DNA from: Saturnia japonica
Lineage: Eukaryota; Arthropoda; Insecta; Lepidoptera; Saturniidae
Length of the DNA stretch: 64,000 nucleotides
Direction: 5' to 3'
Assembly: GCA_033032175.1 (NCBI GenBank)
Contig: CM065318.1
Location: 18,910,001-18,974,000 of the forward strand
Part shown: positions 33,224 to 45,160 of the stretch, one piece after another
Position numbering within the stretch: position 1 is the stretch's first letter
How the letters are laid out: each line of letters opens with the position of its first letter
Position numbers and translations under genes: made by a program
The notes under the pieces: generated by a model
The model's input: the letters and a program-made list of their open reading frames with translations, nothing else
Databases searched by the model: none
Told to the model about the DNA's origin: nothing

Positions 33224-33564
33224 ATTACCTGTTTTCAATTAGCTGTCCCGCAATTTAATTTCTATTCTTTTTATACTGTATTTGTAGTTGTATTATATTA
33301 TAAATTATCTCAATAATGTAGATACCTACCTTATATAAATGGTTACCTATTTTATCATTGGTTGTTGTAGTACCAGAATTATTATTGTAAAATTAACACA
33401 AAGTACATAGTTTTCAGAAATTATAGTATAAAAACATATTATTTGTAAAGTATGTCAATGAAGCCCATTTTATTTTTCATTGCTCTTTACTAATAATATA
33501 TTTAATAATGTAGCGGGGAAGGGAAACTCATGCAATTGCGTGACGTAGTTACTGAGCAGTCAGT
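33224..33564. repeat. Direct repeat A, right copy
   Basis: Starts attacctgttttcaattagc directly after the gypsy outer LTR end and runs to gagcagtcag; about 37 bp longer than the left copy through one insertion. Confidence 0.9.
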
Positions 33565-33956
33565 ACACTAAAGTGTACAGTATTAAGTCTTCATACAAAC
33601 GGCTGAAACGAAATATAAATAAATTTCAGTACACAAGAGTTACGATTTAAAATTGATTTTGATTTATTATAATGTATGCAAAAAAAAAATTATTTTTTTA
33701 AATATAATTTCCCTTCTTACTAACTCGCAATCACTTTTGAAACCAGAAAAAAAACCGTAGAAATAATTTAAATTAAAACTACAAAATTAGCAGTAATATA
33801 CTTTTATGAAAAGATAATAATGACTAAAACAGGCGCAACGAAGCCTAACAGCGCAACAGTACGCTTCTAAGATTAACATTAATTAGCTACGCCAACGATA
33901 ACAGTACCGAGCGGGCCCGCACAACTGGGTCGCTGGCGGGTGGAAGATTTCTTGAA

Positions 33957-34277
33957 GATAATAATAATACACACGAAAACCAAAATCAAGTCGCTGTATT
34001 CAATCTTCACAATGGCCGCTTACAATAATTCTTAGCCCTATCCAGTGCTTCGGTGTCTTGACACAGAGTTTCTTGCAAGTCTTCAGGGTCTTGAGTCTTC
34101 TTTTCTTGAATAGCGTTTGACACTCTGTGTGCCGGTTGGCCGCAACAGCCCCATATTTATATCGGTATTGGGGCGGGACGGAACGATGGCGTCTATTCCC
34201 CTCCTACTCTAACATTGCCTAGTAACACGGTTTATGGCGTGGCGCGTCGCGCCTTTTCTGTTATTATTATTATTACA
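33957..34277 (-). repeat. Solo LTR (321 bp), minus orientation
   Basis: Flanked by TGAA (33953-33956, 34278-34281). On the minus strand it starts TGTAATAATAATAATAAC, has a TATA box (GATATAAATATGG, near 34160) and ends GTGTATTATTATTATC. Length, promoter and 4-bp duplication fit a solo LTR. The 3' end is not CA, so the edges may be off by a few bases. Confidence 0.55.
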
Positions 34278-34281
34278 TGAA

Positions 34282-34497
34282 ATTCCACGTTAATATCTCA
34301 TAAGATTCTTATTGGAATGTTACAAAACCTATTAAGAACATTAATATCTACCTAAATACGCACAATATAACATTAAGGAATAGTAGACTTCGTAAATATT
34401 AAACTTTAAACATTACAACACAAAACGGCCTATAAATACATTATGTATGAATTATAAACATTACAAGCACGATAGAATTCACATATAAGCCTAACTA
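34282..34497. other. Unassigned
   Basis: AT-rich, nothing recognised. Confidence 0.4.
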
Positions 34498-34960
34498 TAT
34501 ACATACATAAATCAAGCCTATTTCCCAATGGGGTAGGCAGAAACCACGTCCTTCCCCACTTGCTACGATCCTGGCATACCTCTTTCGCTTCTTCAACGTT
34601 CATTAATCTTTTCATGCATGCTCGTCAGTTTAGAGCACTCTTGACCTGACCTTTCTTCAGAACGTCTCCGATTTGATAGATGAATGTTTGTCTAGGCCTT
34701 CCTCTTCCAGCGTTTCCTTCCACACTCGCATTAAAAAATTGTTTAGTCATTCTCCTTTCATTTATCCTCTCCACATGCCCAAATAATATAAGTATCCCTT
34801 TCTCAATTCGTGTGACTATATCTTCTTTCACGCCAGAAGGTTCTCTTATCACACTATTTCTTATCCTGTCACTCAATTTCACTCCTAACATATCTCTTAG
34901 CGCTCTCATTTCCATAAGCCTAACTATTCCTATAAAATCACAAACATTACACAATCTAGT
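34498..34960 (-). pseudogene. RTE-like non-LTR retrotransposon, 3' end, copy 1
   Basis: Minus-strand frame ending a reverse-transcriptase ORF: MRALRDMLGVKLSDRIRN, VTRIEKGILILFGHVERINE, NAGRGRPRQTF, then an in-frame TGA (CGA in the other copy at 38 kb, so a C-to-T change) and ACMKRLMNVEEAKEVCQDR. The 3' end (plus strand near 34498) is a tatacatacata tail. 5'-truncated, as usual for non-LTR insertions. Clade RTE is my inference from the C-terminal motif. Confidence 0.75.
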
Positions 34961-35487
34961 TTAAAACGAAAATTATCAATGAAATATACATTCAGTACGT
35001 TTCTATGATATTCTTAGGAAATTATAAACTTTATTACTACGTAGTTACTATCTTTAAATACCTACACTTTATTTCTTTAATACAGAAACAGTAAATCAAT
35101 GATTTTTCAAATATAATTGTTCATTTCTTAAGCCTAGCATTTTATACCTACAACTAAATATGAATATTATCTTTTAAATCACCACGCCTAGCCCTATGCG
35201 TCGCTAACAATAACAATTTAATATACTATTATCAAATACGTAACTAGGTAAGAAATAAAATCAGAGGATTATCTACTGAGGGGCTGTAGGCGATTATTTC
35301 AAGAACACAATCGAGACAACATACTGTTTACTTTAGTGTACTATTGAAATAGTCGCCGTGCAGACAAGGTGTGGATCCGGGGCAATTCTTAGCAAAATGT
35401 GCAATACGTATATCAGGCTGCAGTTTTAGTTTTTGTAAAAATTTTAAATTCTTTTTCTCTGTATAATACTGAATAGATTTAATAAAA
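34961..35487. other. Unassigned AT-rich sequence
   Basis: No gene or repeat recognised. Confidence 0.4.
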
Positions 35488-35780
35488 AATAGCTGCACCC
35501 GTGACTGCGCTCGCGTGGAATACTGTATGTCGTCGATCCAGCACACACGCGAATCATGCTACCCCTGCTCCCAGTTATATGTCTTATAGTTTACTCAGTG
35601 GGAGTCATTTAAGGTCCTCAAAATCGACATTTTTCTGAATTGATTTTTATTTGCAGGGAACCCTAATTATTTTACTAAAATAAAAGTACTCCTTATAAAA
35701 TCAGCTATCTGCCAGTGAGTCCCCTCACAATTAGTTCTATTGTTTCAAAAATTACCTGGAACTAACAGACAGCCAGTCAA
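35488..35780 (-). mobile_element. Degenerate short Helitron (minus)
   Basis: tagctgcacccgtgactgcg near 35488 is the reverse of a Helitron 3' end, and the middle (agggaaccctaattatttta, cttataaaatcagctatctg) is the reverse complement of parts of the Helitron at 38545-39046. The 5' end could not be set. Confidence 0.45.
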
Positions 35781-36398
35781 TAATTTAAAAAATTGGTGTT
35801 TGTTATAAATACTGTATATTATACTTTCATATACATTTAGTAAGAAACTGTTATTTTGATATTACACACATACACTTCAATTTTATTTGTTTCAATATTC
35901 TACAGTTTGAACATGGATGTATAGTTACAATAGCTTTATCTCTTTCTTGGAAAATCAGAAAAATATCCTTTGAAAGCAACATGGATTTTTAAACATTTCA
36001 TGTTTCTGTTTTTTATGGAATTTTAGATTGATATCTAAATAAATATCATCAACACCATTTGATAAGTGATAATTATTATAAGTGATAATTTAAATCTGAA
36101 CAAAGTCAAAAATAATATCAAAGTAATGAATAAAAGAAATCAAGTTTTTAATTAACAAATCTAAATTTCTCGTGAGGTTGAGTTTTATAACATGACCTGT
36201 TGTTTTATCACCTAGGCACAAATGATGTCATGATGAATAAAATTATAAGCAGCTTTTGGGCTTAGAGGACTTTTAAGCTGTTTAGAGGTTTTTTGATAAA
36301 TTAGCTTCAAAATAGAATGGAGAAATGGATATATCTTCACTTTCAAATACATATTCTTTCAGTATATTAAATTCACTGTGTGAAGGCAGAATTTCATG

Positions 36399-37259
36399 TC
36401 AAATTTTTGGTTTCTTTGGCAAAGATCCAAATGCAGATATAATGGTTCCTTTTGTGCCAGTAACATTACTTGTTAAAGTCTGTTGTACAAGACCGGGCTG
36501 CTTAATAGTTGGTTTTGTACCAATATTAGGTGCAGCCTGGTCCCATTTTGATTTTCTCTTTTTTTCATCATCACTTTCAGGTTTTTTTGCCACACCAGTA
36601 ATAAAATCAATCTTGGCCATCTTTTCCTTTTTCTCTTTCTCTCTCCTGTCCATCTCAAGTTTTTGTACTCTAGAAAGTTCATCATAATAAGACTCTTTAC
36701 CCCACTTTAAAGGGTCATATATTTCCGGAGGATAATTTGTGTCTAGTTCATTTATATCACAAAATTGTATAAGCTTTTCATATATACTAGGATTCCGAAA
36801 ATTTTTCTTATCTTGTATGATTTTATTCATGTCAATACCTTCTGTCAACATACGGTTGTAATATTTGGCTATAGTTTCTTGTAATTCTTTGGGACACTTG
36901 CCTGGAGGCTCAGGTGGTATAGTCACTCCATCTTGAGAGTCGTCTGGATCTGAACGCGGGAGAGCTTCATCGGTATCCGTCTCCATTGACAGACGGCGCA
37001 TGTCATCCTGGCTTTCATTGGTCGGTGACAAAGGATCTTCATCAGAAACTATTGTATCGTCCACGTAACTAACTAGCCTTTTCTTAGGTGTGACGGGTGC
37101 AGACGCAGGTTTGTCCGGGTGTTCCACTTTTTTGGGGCTACTCGGGACTGAATGGGGATCTTGACGCTCCTCCTTTTCTGGAGTCGGGTCTTCCATATCC
37201 TCTTCTCCTTCTGAATCTGTGTATGTCGCGGTAAGTGATGCTAACGCTTGAGAAGTCAT
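36399..37259 (-). CDS. SAP30BP: SAP30-binding protein (HCNGP family), 286 aa
   Basis: Single open exon from ATG (MTSQALASLTATYTDSEGEED) to TAA. The N-terminal 115 residues are acidic, serine/proline-rich and disordered. The conserved HCNGP domain follows at about residues 118-220: IPPEPPGKCPKELQETIAKYY, FRNPSIYEKLIQFCDINELD and TNYPPEIYDP. Then a lysine/glutamate-rich coiled coil, KRKSKWDQA and the ending TIISAFGSLPKK, all in the family order. In animals SAP30BP binds the SAP30 co-repressor and acts in pre-mRNA splicing of short introns; nuclear. Length is close to the human protein. Minus-strand AATAAA (plus 35882-35887) is a candidate polyadenylation signal. No intron here, so a retrocopy is possible, but the frame is undamaged. 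Confidence 0.95.
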   Translation of the reverse strand: MTSQALASLTATYTDSEGEEDMEDPTPEKEERQDPHSVPSSPKKVEHPDKPASAPVTPKKRLVSYVDDTIVSDEDPLSPTNESQDDMRRLSMETDTDEALPRSDPDDSQDGVTIPPEPPGKCPKELQETIAKYYNRMLTEGIDMNKIIQDKKNFRNPSIYEKLIQFCDINELDTNYPPEIYDPLKWGKESYYDELSRVQKLEMDRREKEKKEKMAKIDFITGVAKKPESDDEKKRKSKWDQAAPNIGTKPTIKQPGLVQQTLTSNVTGTKGTIISAFGSLPKKPKI

Positions 37260-37741
37260 GATTAAAATTTGTTATCAATAAGCCTATACGAATATTAATA
37301 TTAAAACCAGAAAAAAACAATTATATTTTATTAAAAACTGCTGTCAAGTGTCAGCTGTCTAGTCATAGAGTATAGAGTAGAGGTGAACGAATATTTTCGT
37401 TATAGGTACAGGGAATATAATACGCGCCACGAACTAATATATAATGATAAACGAATACAGAATAATAGGTTACCAATAAATATTAGGCGCGCAATTCACG
37501 ATCCGCGCGGCGAGTTCCGCAAAGTACCTCTCTCTTTGTCCATTATAAGAGCGTGCATCTTGCGAGTGAGCGAGATAACTACATGATTTGAAACTTCGTA
37601 GAGAAACGACCGCTGGCTGTTGGCTTATCGTATGCGCAGCTAGGTATGTACAGTAAAGACATAATTATACACGTCGGGCTTCGTATGAAAACTGCATGGG
37701 CTGGTAACACAGTAAGCAAGCAATGAGAACAGAATCATAAC

Positions 37742-37984
37742 ATTAGGCACCGTTTTTACGAATATCTGTGTATTATTAGCTAATACGGATATTAGATAGA
37801 TTCATAGATTAGTTTGTAATTTTTGTATTAGGTATTTATTGGTATTTCATATTATAGAATCACTATATTAGGCACCGTTTTTTAACGAATATCAGTGTAT
37901 TAGCTAATACGGATATTAGTTATATTCATAGATTAGTTTGTAATATTTCTATTAGGTATCTATTGGTATTTCGTATTATATTAG
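37742..37984. repeat. Tandem duplication, 125-bp period
   Basis: attaggcaccgtttt starts at 37742 and again at 37867; each unit runs through 'aatacggatattag' to 'tattggtatttc'. Units differ by a few substitutions and small indels. Just upstream of SAP30BP. Confidence 0.85.
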
Positions 37985-38018
37985 CGGTTCCTTCAGGTCC
38001 TTGTAACTAGCTGCGATT

Positions 38019-38365
38019 GCATACATACATACATAAATCACGCCTATATCCCAACGGAGTAGGCAGAGACCACGTCCTTCCACCTGCCACGATCCTGGCA
38101 TACCTCTTTCGCTTCTTCGACATTCATTAATCTTTTCATGCATGCTCGTCGGTTTAGAGTACTCTTGACCTTACCTTTCTTCCGAACGTCTCCGATTTGA
38201 TCGATAAATGTTCGTCTAGGCCTTCCTCTTCCAACGATTCCTTTCATACTCGCATCATAAATTTGTTTAGTCATTCTTCTTTTCATTCATCCTCTCAACA
38301 TGCCCAAACCATCTAAGCATCCCTTTCTCAATTCGTGTTACTATATCTTCTTTCACACCACAAAG
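38019..38365 (-). pseudogene. RTE-like non-LTR retrotransposon, 3' end, copy 2
   Basis: Same family as 34498-34960. The minus frame reads MTKQIYDASMKGIVGRGRPR ... LNRRACMKRLMNVEEAKEVC without stop to its natural end (VVSAYSVGI). The tail is a catacatacataca repeat. Shorter than copy 1 at the 5' side. Confidence 0.75.
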
Positions 38366-38544
38366 CTCTCATGCATGTTATCGTATATATATATTTTAGA
38401 GAATTTCAAATGTAATTATTTATTATTTTGTGTTTAGAATCAACTATTTATCAATCGATTGATGTTTTTAATATACATGTATGTAGTACATGACATAGTG
38501 ATATTTTTTAACATATTTCAATATACCAAAGATTTTGATATTAA

Positions 38545-39046
38545 TCTATACAATTAATAAAATTGAAGTGTCTGTTTGTAATGTCAAAATAACAGTTTTT
38601 TTTATTAAATGCATAAGAAAGTATGTACAACACCTATAATAAAAAAAAAAAACATTTTTAAAATTCTTGTCTATCTGTTTGTTCCGGGTAATCTCCGTAA
38701 CGGTTGAACCGAGTTCTGGTAGATAGCTGATTTTATAGGAAGTAACTTAGACTACCTTTATTTTAGAAAAAGAATTAGGGTTCCGCACAAATAAAAAACC
38801 GGTGATGGTGAATCAATTCGGGTTCTTAAATGGCTTATGCTGAGTCAACCATGAGATATAGCAAATTAATGTACTACATAATCATAGATATTAAAAGACC
38901 TCTAAAAAATTTCGGGAGAGTGTACATCTATCTTCTAAGGAACACCCACAATAAGCATTTTTGTCTTTAAAATAGCCGGGAGTGGGGGAGCAAGATTCGC
39001 GCGGGCATTCTGTAGTCCACGTGAGCGAAGCCGCAGGCACAGCTAG
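38545..39046 (+). mobile_element. Non-autonomous Helitron (502 bp)
   Basis: Starts TCTATACAATTAATAAAATT after A (38544), ends gcaggcacagCTAG before T (39047). 5' TC, 3' CTAG and A/T insertion are all met. No coding. Confidence 0.8.
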
Positions 39047-39866
39047 TTTATTAATACGAAAGAAAATTTAATCACTTTTTCATTTACGTTAGGTATTTAA
39101 TAAGCATACGGATAATAATAATAAATATTCAAAATAATCTTTTATTTGATACTCACTTTCTAAAGTATAGAGAATACTGAATAAATACGCTTAATATTAG
39201 TATTAGATTCAAGTAGGTAGTGAATAGCGAATATTGAATCGATGACTATTATTTCACTAATACCAAATAATAGGTACGGGAACCTAATATGAGTTATTAA
39301 CTAATTTAATCCATATTTGGAATACCAAACTAACAGCCTATTATACCACCAGAGTATAACACCTCTACCATAGAGAAGAGCATGTCAGGATATCTTCCAT
39401 AGATAATACACTATTATGGGAATATCTTCATACATTCTTAAAATAGTGTGTCTTCATTTTTGTATGGAAACTAGCGCCACTTACTTTCTTTGCGCTAGAA
39501 AAATTTTTAACGCTGGTGTCTTCCATTGAATGTGGTATTATTTCTGCCCAATAGATGGTTCACGAAACTATAAGACAACTGTAACAGATAGCGTATAAAC
39601 AAAAAGTAAGTTTAAATATAAAAAATGGCCACAACGTTCAAGCCAGTGCTGCCAGATGCCAGGTAAGCTTCGGCAGAACAGCAACAAATGGATGAGCAAT
39701 GGATAAAATTACCCAAATTTATAATCTATTTATAGTATTCAAGCACCCGATATTTTTTGCCATCAAAATATTCAACTTAATACAAAATATTTTTTTATAT
39801 CTCTATTGGTATGTGTATAACATTGTTATCTCATTGGGACCGTTGAGGTACTAAACTAGCTATTAC
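39047..39866. other. Unassigned AT-rich sequence
   Basis: No gene recognised. Confidence 0.4.
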
Positions 39867-39870
39867 GAAC

Positions 39871-40498
39871 TGTTACACAATATTAGGTGTTGACATTTAA
39901 GATTGCAGTAATTATACTTAAAGCGTATAAATTACTACTCTTGTTCATAGTACTGTTAACCCATGTCAACTAACACATAAACACATTCAATATAAGTTAC
40001 TTGTACTGATAACCTATATCAACTAACACCTAAACTGCGATACAAAGTATAACTTATTGCCCTTGTTCATCATACAGTTAGACGATTTCTGTTAAACCAA
40101 TATAACGTGTTGATTGACATAGGTACTAAGTAGATATATTAAGTGCATAAATTATTGCTTTTGGGTCTTGCACTATTTTTGAGTTGAAGCCATAAAGTTT
40201 GTAACTTATTGCCATTTTTCTTTGCACTGTTACTGTATATAAGCAATGGTTTCATGTTCGTTAAGTCACTTCAGTTTCTTCGTTCCTTAATCGCTCTCTA
40301 GCGATCTGACTACGGACCTGGTCTTAGGTCTGCCGGTCAGCTTGAACGGACAAAGCTTCTATAGGGAATAGATAGGAGTAGACATATGTAGGCGTAGGTG
40401 CAGGTCTTAATTTAATAAAATTGTAAAGTTTTATAATAAATTGGACTATTAACATAATCAGTTATTTTTATTTAGTATTCGAATAGGGCCGCGTAACA
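39871..40498 (+). repeat. Solo LTR (628 bp)
   Basis: Starts TGTTACACAATATT and ends CCGCGTAACA (TGTTAC...GTAACA inverted ends), flanked by GAAC at 39867-39870 and 40499-40502. TATATAAG at 40236 and AATAAA at 40414 are in the right order for an LTR promoter and polyadenylation signal. No internal region, so it is the product of LTR-LTR recombination. The orientation follows from the signal order. Confidence 0.75.
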
Positions 40499-40502
40499 GA
40501 AC

Positions 40503-42989
40503 AAAAATTTTGCACCGCTTGATACCGCAGGACGCGTGACGCGCGCATCAACATACTGAAATTACTGATGAAATGTAACTACCTGACTTATTTAAGTGCA
40601 CGAGAAAACATATTTATGAAGTAACATATAGCACTCAAACGTTTAATCGCAACAAGTGCACGGCACGCGGCACAAACGGTGAACGTGAGTGCATGCACTC
40701 CTACGCGTGTTATAAACAATCTGGTTGATGTGTCACCGATATACATTAATCTCAATGGAATATTTGTTTTTTTCAGGTGATAAAAACACAAAACTTGTAT
40801 AAACGTGGCTAACTTTATACTCGACATTTTACCACTACTTAATTCAAACACAGAACACGAAATGAAGTTCGTTAAAAATATTTGTTTCATTACAAAATTA
40901 CAATTTAAGATATTTTTTAGATCGCCAGTCTATAATACGTAATTCATTGCTTAATTTTGAACCAAGCATTATAACAATAACAGCTTTCAATGATCAAACT
41001 TACAAAAATGAAACTTTCAATACGTAGTAAAACAGATGTAAATTTTTGAATGTTGTTATTTTTTTGTATTGTACTGTATTTCTTTTTATGATTTCCTTTA
41101 TTTATATATCTACTGTATTTTTATCTACATGTAGAAAAACCAACCTGGCAATACTGGTTTATCCGTTGCAAAAATAAATTTCAATGAATGTTTTCATTTG
41201 AAGCGACAGATCGTGTATAAATCAAGTTTAAATTTCTGAAAAGTTCTAGCTTTATAGTTCAGATTCTTCATTAATTCCAACGCCAAATTCGTCGAGTTGA
41301 GGCTTAGCTTCTCCGATCTGGAGTGCCGTGAAATAAACAATCAATTCGTTAAACTTTTTCTATATTCCATTTTGTATATGAGAGTGACTCTTTAGAACTT
41401 GGATATTTTCTATTTTGTGTGAGACAGTGACTCTTATAATAGTTTATAGTGTTTTTGAGTATACTATTTTGATTTTAGGTGTCCACCACTATTCGGCATC
41501 TAGGCAAAAAATATTTTATTGAGTTTAGTCCAATAAATACTTGTAAAATTGCTATGGAAACATCTTAATAAATTGATTTGACTCTACTCTTTAGTAGAAT
41601 CATGTTCTCAGTATCATCACAATTTTACGAGTTTCACCAAAACACAATTCTAAAGTGAATACATATAAGTTGTTTATTTGAAGATTATAACTTAACACTA
41701 TAACACTAACCAGTATTTATCTTAATATAAAATATATATGGTAGCAAGAAAAACGACAAATCTGAATATATCTTGTTTTTATTACATTAAATTTATAAAC
41801 TTATAGATTGGGAAAATATGTTTATACCTCTTATATTGCGGTCTTGTTGGAAATATCAAACTTTTTTAAAGATAACTTGGTGCATTTTAATACTTGTAAT
41901 GACAATCGTTTTTCTATCATTTTCAAATACAAATTTTTCTATTCATTCTTTAAATTTTTACTTTCCGACATCGAACTACCTATAGGTTTTATTTCATTAA
42001 ATAAAACCTTGATAGAAAACATTATCTTTGACTAACTTCTAACAGCGCATGCCCTAAAACTATCAGAAACGTAACAAAAATTGATATGTTGACAAACTTC
42101 AAAAGTAAACAAACAATGTATTATAATTAAATATGATAAAATTATATGAAACATTGTATATTAAATTAAAGGGATCGTATTATAAATGATATCTGAAAAG
42201 ACGAATATCCTAATTGAAGCCCTGGAAATGAAACAATAAACAATTACATAATATACACAAAAAGAATACAGAAAAAACAAGGTAAATAAGAGTATTAAGA
42301 TATTAAGATAAATAGAAGCGGAACACATAGATCTAATATAACATACTTTATGACTATAGAATTGATTCATAGATAACTTTGTTGCCTACCGCAAAAGAAT
42401 AATTGTTGGAGTGATTCTTACTCTTCAAAGTTTATTAGGTATTATCTATTTAATAAATTCCGTTTAAGTAGATGAAAAAAAGAAGTAAATATTATAAATT
42501 AAAATCATTATTATTACTAATAATCTAAATTATTGGCATTTGCATCAGGATGGCCATATATAGAACATAATCATAATAATTATATTCTATACCTGAATTC
42601 AACTTATTTGTAAGAATTATACATATTTACTTTAACATTTTAATTTCTAGGAGTGAAAATAAACAATAGCAATGAAATGGAACTAAAGAAAATTATATCA
42701 AAATTGAGAAAGTAGAAATAATAAACTCGAGTTATTTAAGAAGAGGCTATTTTCAGCAAAAAAATACCAGAGCTTGCACAGCATTTGAAGTTTTAACACA
42801 AAAAAGGTCAAAAGCCACAAAAACATTTATTAATATGCAAGTCTGCCAAATTGGGAAAAAATCGAAGGGTTTGCTATTTACCTTTAATGAGAAGGTTTTG
42901 TCTCTGTCATTATATAAAACTAGTACCAAAGCTTACAGACTTTTAAGCGAAATCTACATACTAATAATTCTTTGGCTTCGATCAAATAT
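40503..42989. other. Unassigned, 2.5 kb
   Basis: AT-rich. Open frames (for example 40588-40890 minus, 41808-42035 plus) show no recognisable motif and are not called. From about 42740 the sequence may belong to the decayed element that follows. Confidence 0.4.
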
Positions 42990-43450
42990 GAGATGAACGA
43001 ACTAGAATTGAAATATTTGGTATACCAGAAAGAAAGTTGGAAAAACTCCCTCACATTGTGATGAGTATCGCAAAATTTCTAGGTGTTGAGTTGAGCAAAG
43101 GCGATATCCAACTTACTACACGTATTCAACAAAGGAACTCAGCGGTAACATTCTGTAAGCCCATCATTGTTAAATTGAATTCTCTCATGAAGACGGAGGA
43201 ACTCCTTAGTAAAGTTCGCAAGCAAAGAGGACTAAACAGCATTGATATAGGTATTCTAGGTGATGTGCGTCAGATCTTTATAAATGAACACCTCACGTAT
43301 CATAATAAAATACTTTTAAAAAACACACGCAATGTATGCAAGGATCTGGGGTTTCGGTACGTGTGAATACGAAATTCCAAAATCTACATAAGGAAAAACG
43401 ATTCTTCCCCTGCCATTCGCATCCGCAGTGAAGAAAACCTGGGTAAAGGA
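42990..43450 (+). pseudogene. FP25K-like ORF1 fragment
   Basis: Reading in one frame RIEIFGIPERK, then EKLPHIVMSIAKFLGVELS, TRIQQRNSAV, PIIVKLNSLMKTEELLSKVRK and DVRQIFINEHLT. After a shift at about 43366 it reads RNSKIYIRKNDSSPAIRIRS and EENLGK. This is the FP-type domain found in baculovirus FP25K and in many insect transposon ORF1-like proteins ('zinc finger DNA binding protein' relatives). Broken by at least one frameshift; no neighbouring RT. Confidence 0.65.
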
Positions 43451-43699
43451 TGGTGGTCGCAAATGTATACTACCGAAAAGAAAAACGTTACAAGGAGTGC
43501 TACAAAAATTAAATTTACAGTCTGGAATCAACAGTAAAATGATGGAGAATTTAAAAATTAGAGTGGTTGAATTACCTGACTGGCATAAATACTGTTCATC
43601 AATTTTTGATGAAATGGCAATTGCGTCAAGTTTAACATATGACCACAAAAATTACAAAATCGTAGGTTTTTTTGAAAACGAGATGAAACGCAAGCAATA
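43451..43699 (+). pseudogene. P-element/THAP9-like transposase fragment
   Basis: KIRVVELPDWHKYCSSIFDEMAI with SLTYDHKNYKIVGFFE: the block around the first catalytic Asp (FDEM) of P-type transposases, followed by the usual GF after it. The frame runs straight on from FP-like sequence. It ends at a stop at 43698 where minus-strand gypsy sequence begins. Confidence 0.55.
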
Positions 43700-45160
43700 A
43701 TCACTGATCATGTCTTGGTGTTTATGGTTAGAGGTGTAATTGTAATAAAAAAATTCTTTTGTTCTAGAATGAAGTAAAAGATCATCCATTGACACCTCTA
43801 CAATTTTTATTCCCATAAGTAAATGACTTATCACTTCTTGGAATACTTCCGGAGCCAATGCCAGACCAAATGGCATTTGAAGACAGGAGTATCTTCCGAA
43901 CGGGGTGCTGAATGTTAGGTACTCAGAAGCCTTTTTGTAAGTTTGAGCTGCCAAAATCCTCTTTTACAGTCGAGCAATGTGATCCATTTTGACCCATGTA
44001 TCCTCGCAGTTATTTCTTCTACAGTATTCAATGGGTAGTGTCTTCTTCAGAAGTTTCTATTTATTGCTGAAGGACCTATGCAAAGTGGAATCTTATTAGT
44101 TTTTTCTTACAACCACCACTGGTGTAGATTTTTTTCACTGGTTTTATAATTTGTTGTGCAACCATACCATCCAATTCTTTTTTCACCTCATCTCTTATTA
44201 TGTATGGGACTTTCCTAGTTTAGGGTTATCTATCAAATCTATGTCATATCTAAATTGTTTCAGATATCCCATGCCTTCAAACAGGTCTTCTTTTTCTTCT
44301 TTAGACAACATATCTACTCTTTTCATTAAATTCAGTTTCACACAGGTTGCTTTTCATATAGGCGTAATGTCCTTGTTGACTACTATATACTTGATTTCAT
44401 TTGAGTTACCTTTTATCTGTGTTTTATTTATTTATTTTATTTATTTGGTACATATTGCCTCACAGCACATTTAAAACAAAATATACATTTATTATGTTTT
44501 GCAATCAAGTGGTACCAATTACAAAACAACTATTATTAAATTTTGCTAGTTATGCAGTGGTTAAATATTTATATACATAAGAAATATCATTATGAGGTAT
44601 TATGTATTTCTATATCTCAGTGTGAGTGGGAGTATGAGTCTGCGTGTAGTGAGCGTTTGCGTGTGTGTGTATAGGTGTGGGATCATATGCTCCTCAGTGA
44701 ACACATATGTGAATTGTATATTATAAGCAATTGTGCAATTTTGATATGTGTCTCTCCTAATACTCGATACCTTGTGGTTGAAGGCTTTCGCTTTGTCCGC
44801 TATATTCTTGCTTATCACATTACACTGGCTGTCAGAATCAAGTTTGAATTTCACTGTTGTTTCTCTAGGTAAGCTGGTTACTTCATACCAGTCCTCCGTA
44901 TCTAGAAACTCAGTATCTATTTAATAGACATGACGGTTTTCACTTTATTCTTCTTCCGTGCTTTCTTTTACATTTTCATGCTCAATGGTTTCTATTTTCT
45001 TTGTTTTGCAGCACTTGGTAAAATAATTTCTTTTGCTACATATTTTACATACTTTCCTGAAAGCTGGACAAGCTCTTCTGCCATGTGTAGTATCACACCT
45101 TCCGCAGTGAATTATTTTTTTTTTTTTTTACTTTATTCTTTATATTTATTTTGTTTGATC
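43700..45160 (-). pseudogene. Broken gypsy pol (RT, protease) and Gag zinc knuckle, minus
   Basis: Read leftwards from 45110: zinc knuckle CGRCDTTHGRRACPAFRKVC; protease FKLDSDSQCNVISKNIA near 44845 with DSDS in place of D[ST]G; EEKEDLFEGMGYLKQFRYDI and the RT start; then FSTPFGRYSCLQMPFGLALA and VSMDDLLLHS, with the catalytic pair in MDD near 43780. Several frameshifts. A non-LTR 3' end with a ttatttattttatttattt tail (about 44413-44760, minus) interrupts it between protease and RT. Confidence 0.8.

Noticed and set aside
27019..33564. Repeat A as the LTRs of the gypsy element
   Set aside because: It lies outside the TGTAGTGG ends and the primer-binding site follows a different, 108-bp segment. 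Not fully excluded.
36325..36687. 120-codon plus-strand frame
   Set aside because: Antisense of the SAP30BP coding exon.
40588..40890. 100-codon minus-strand frame
   Set aside because: No conserved motif, no splice or composition signal; likely chance in AT-rich DNA.
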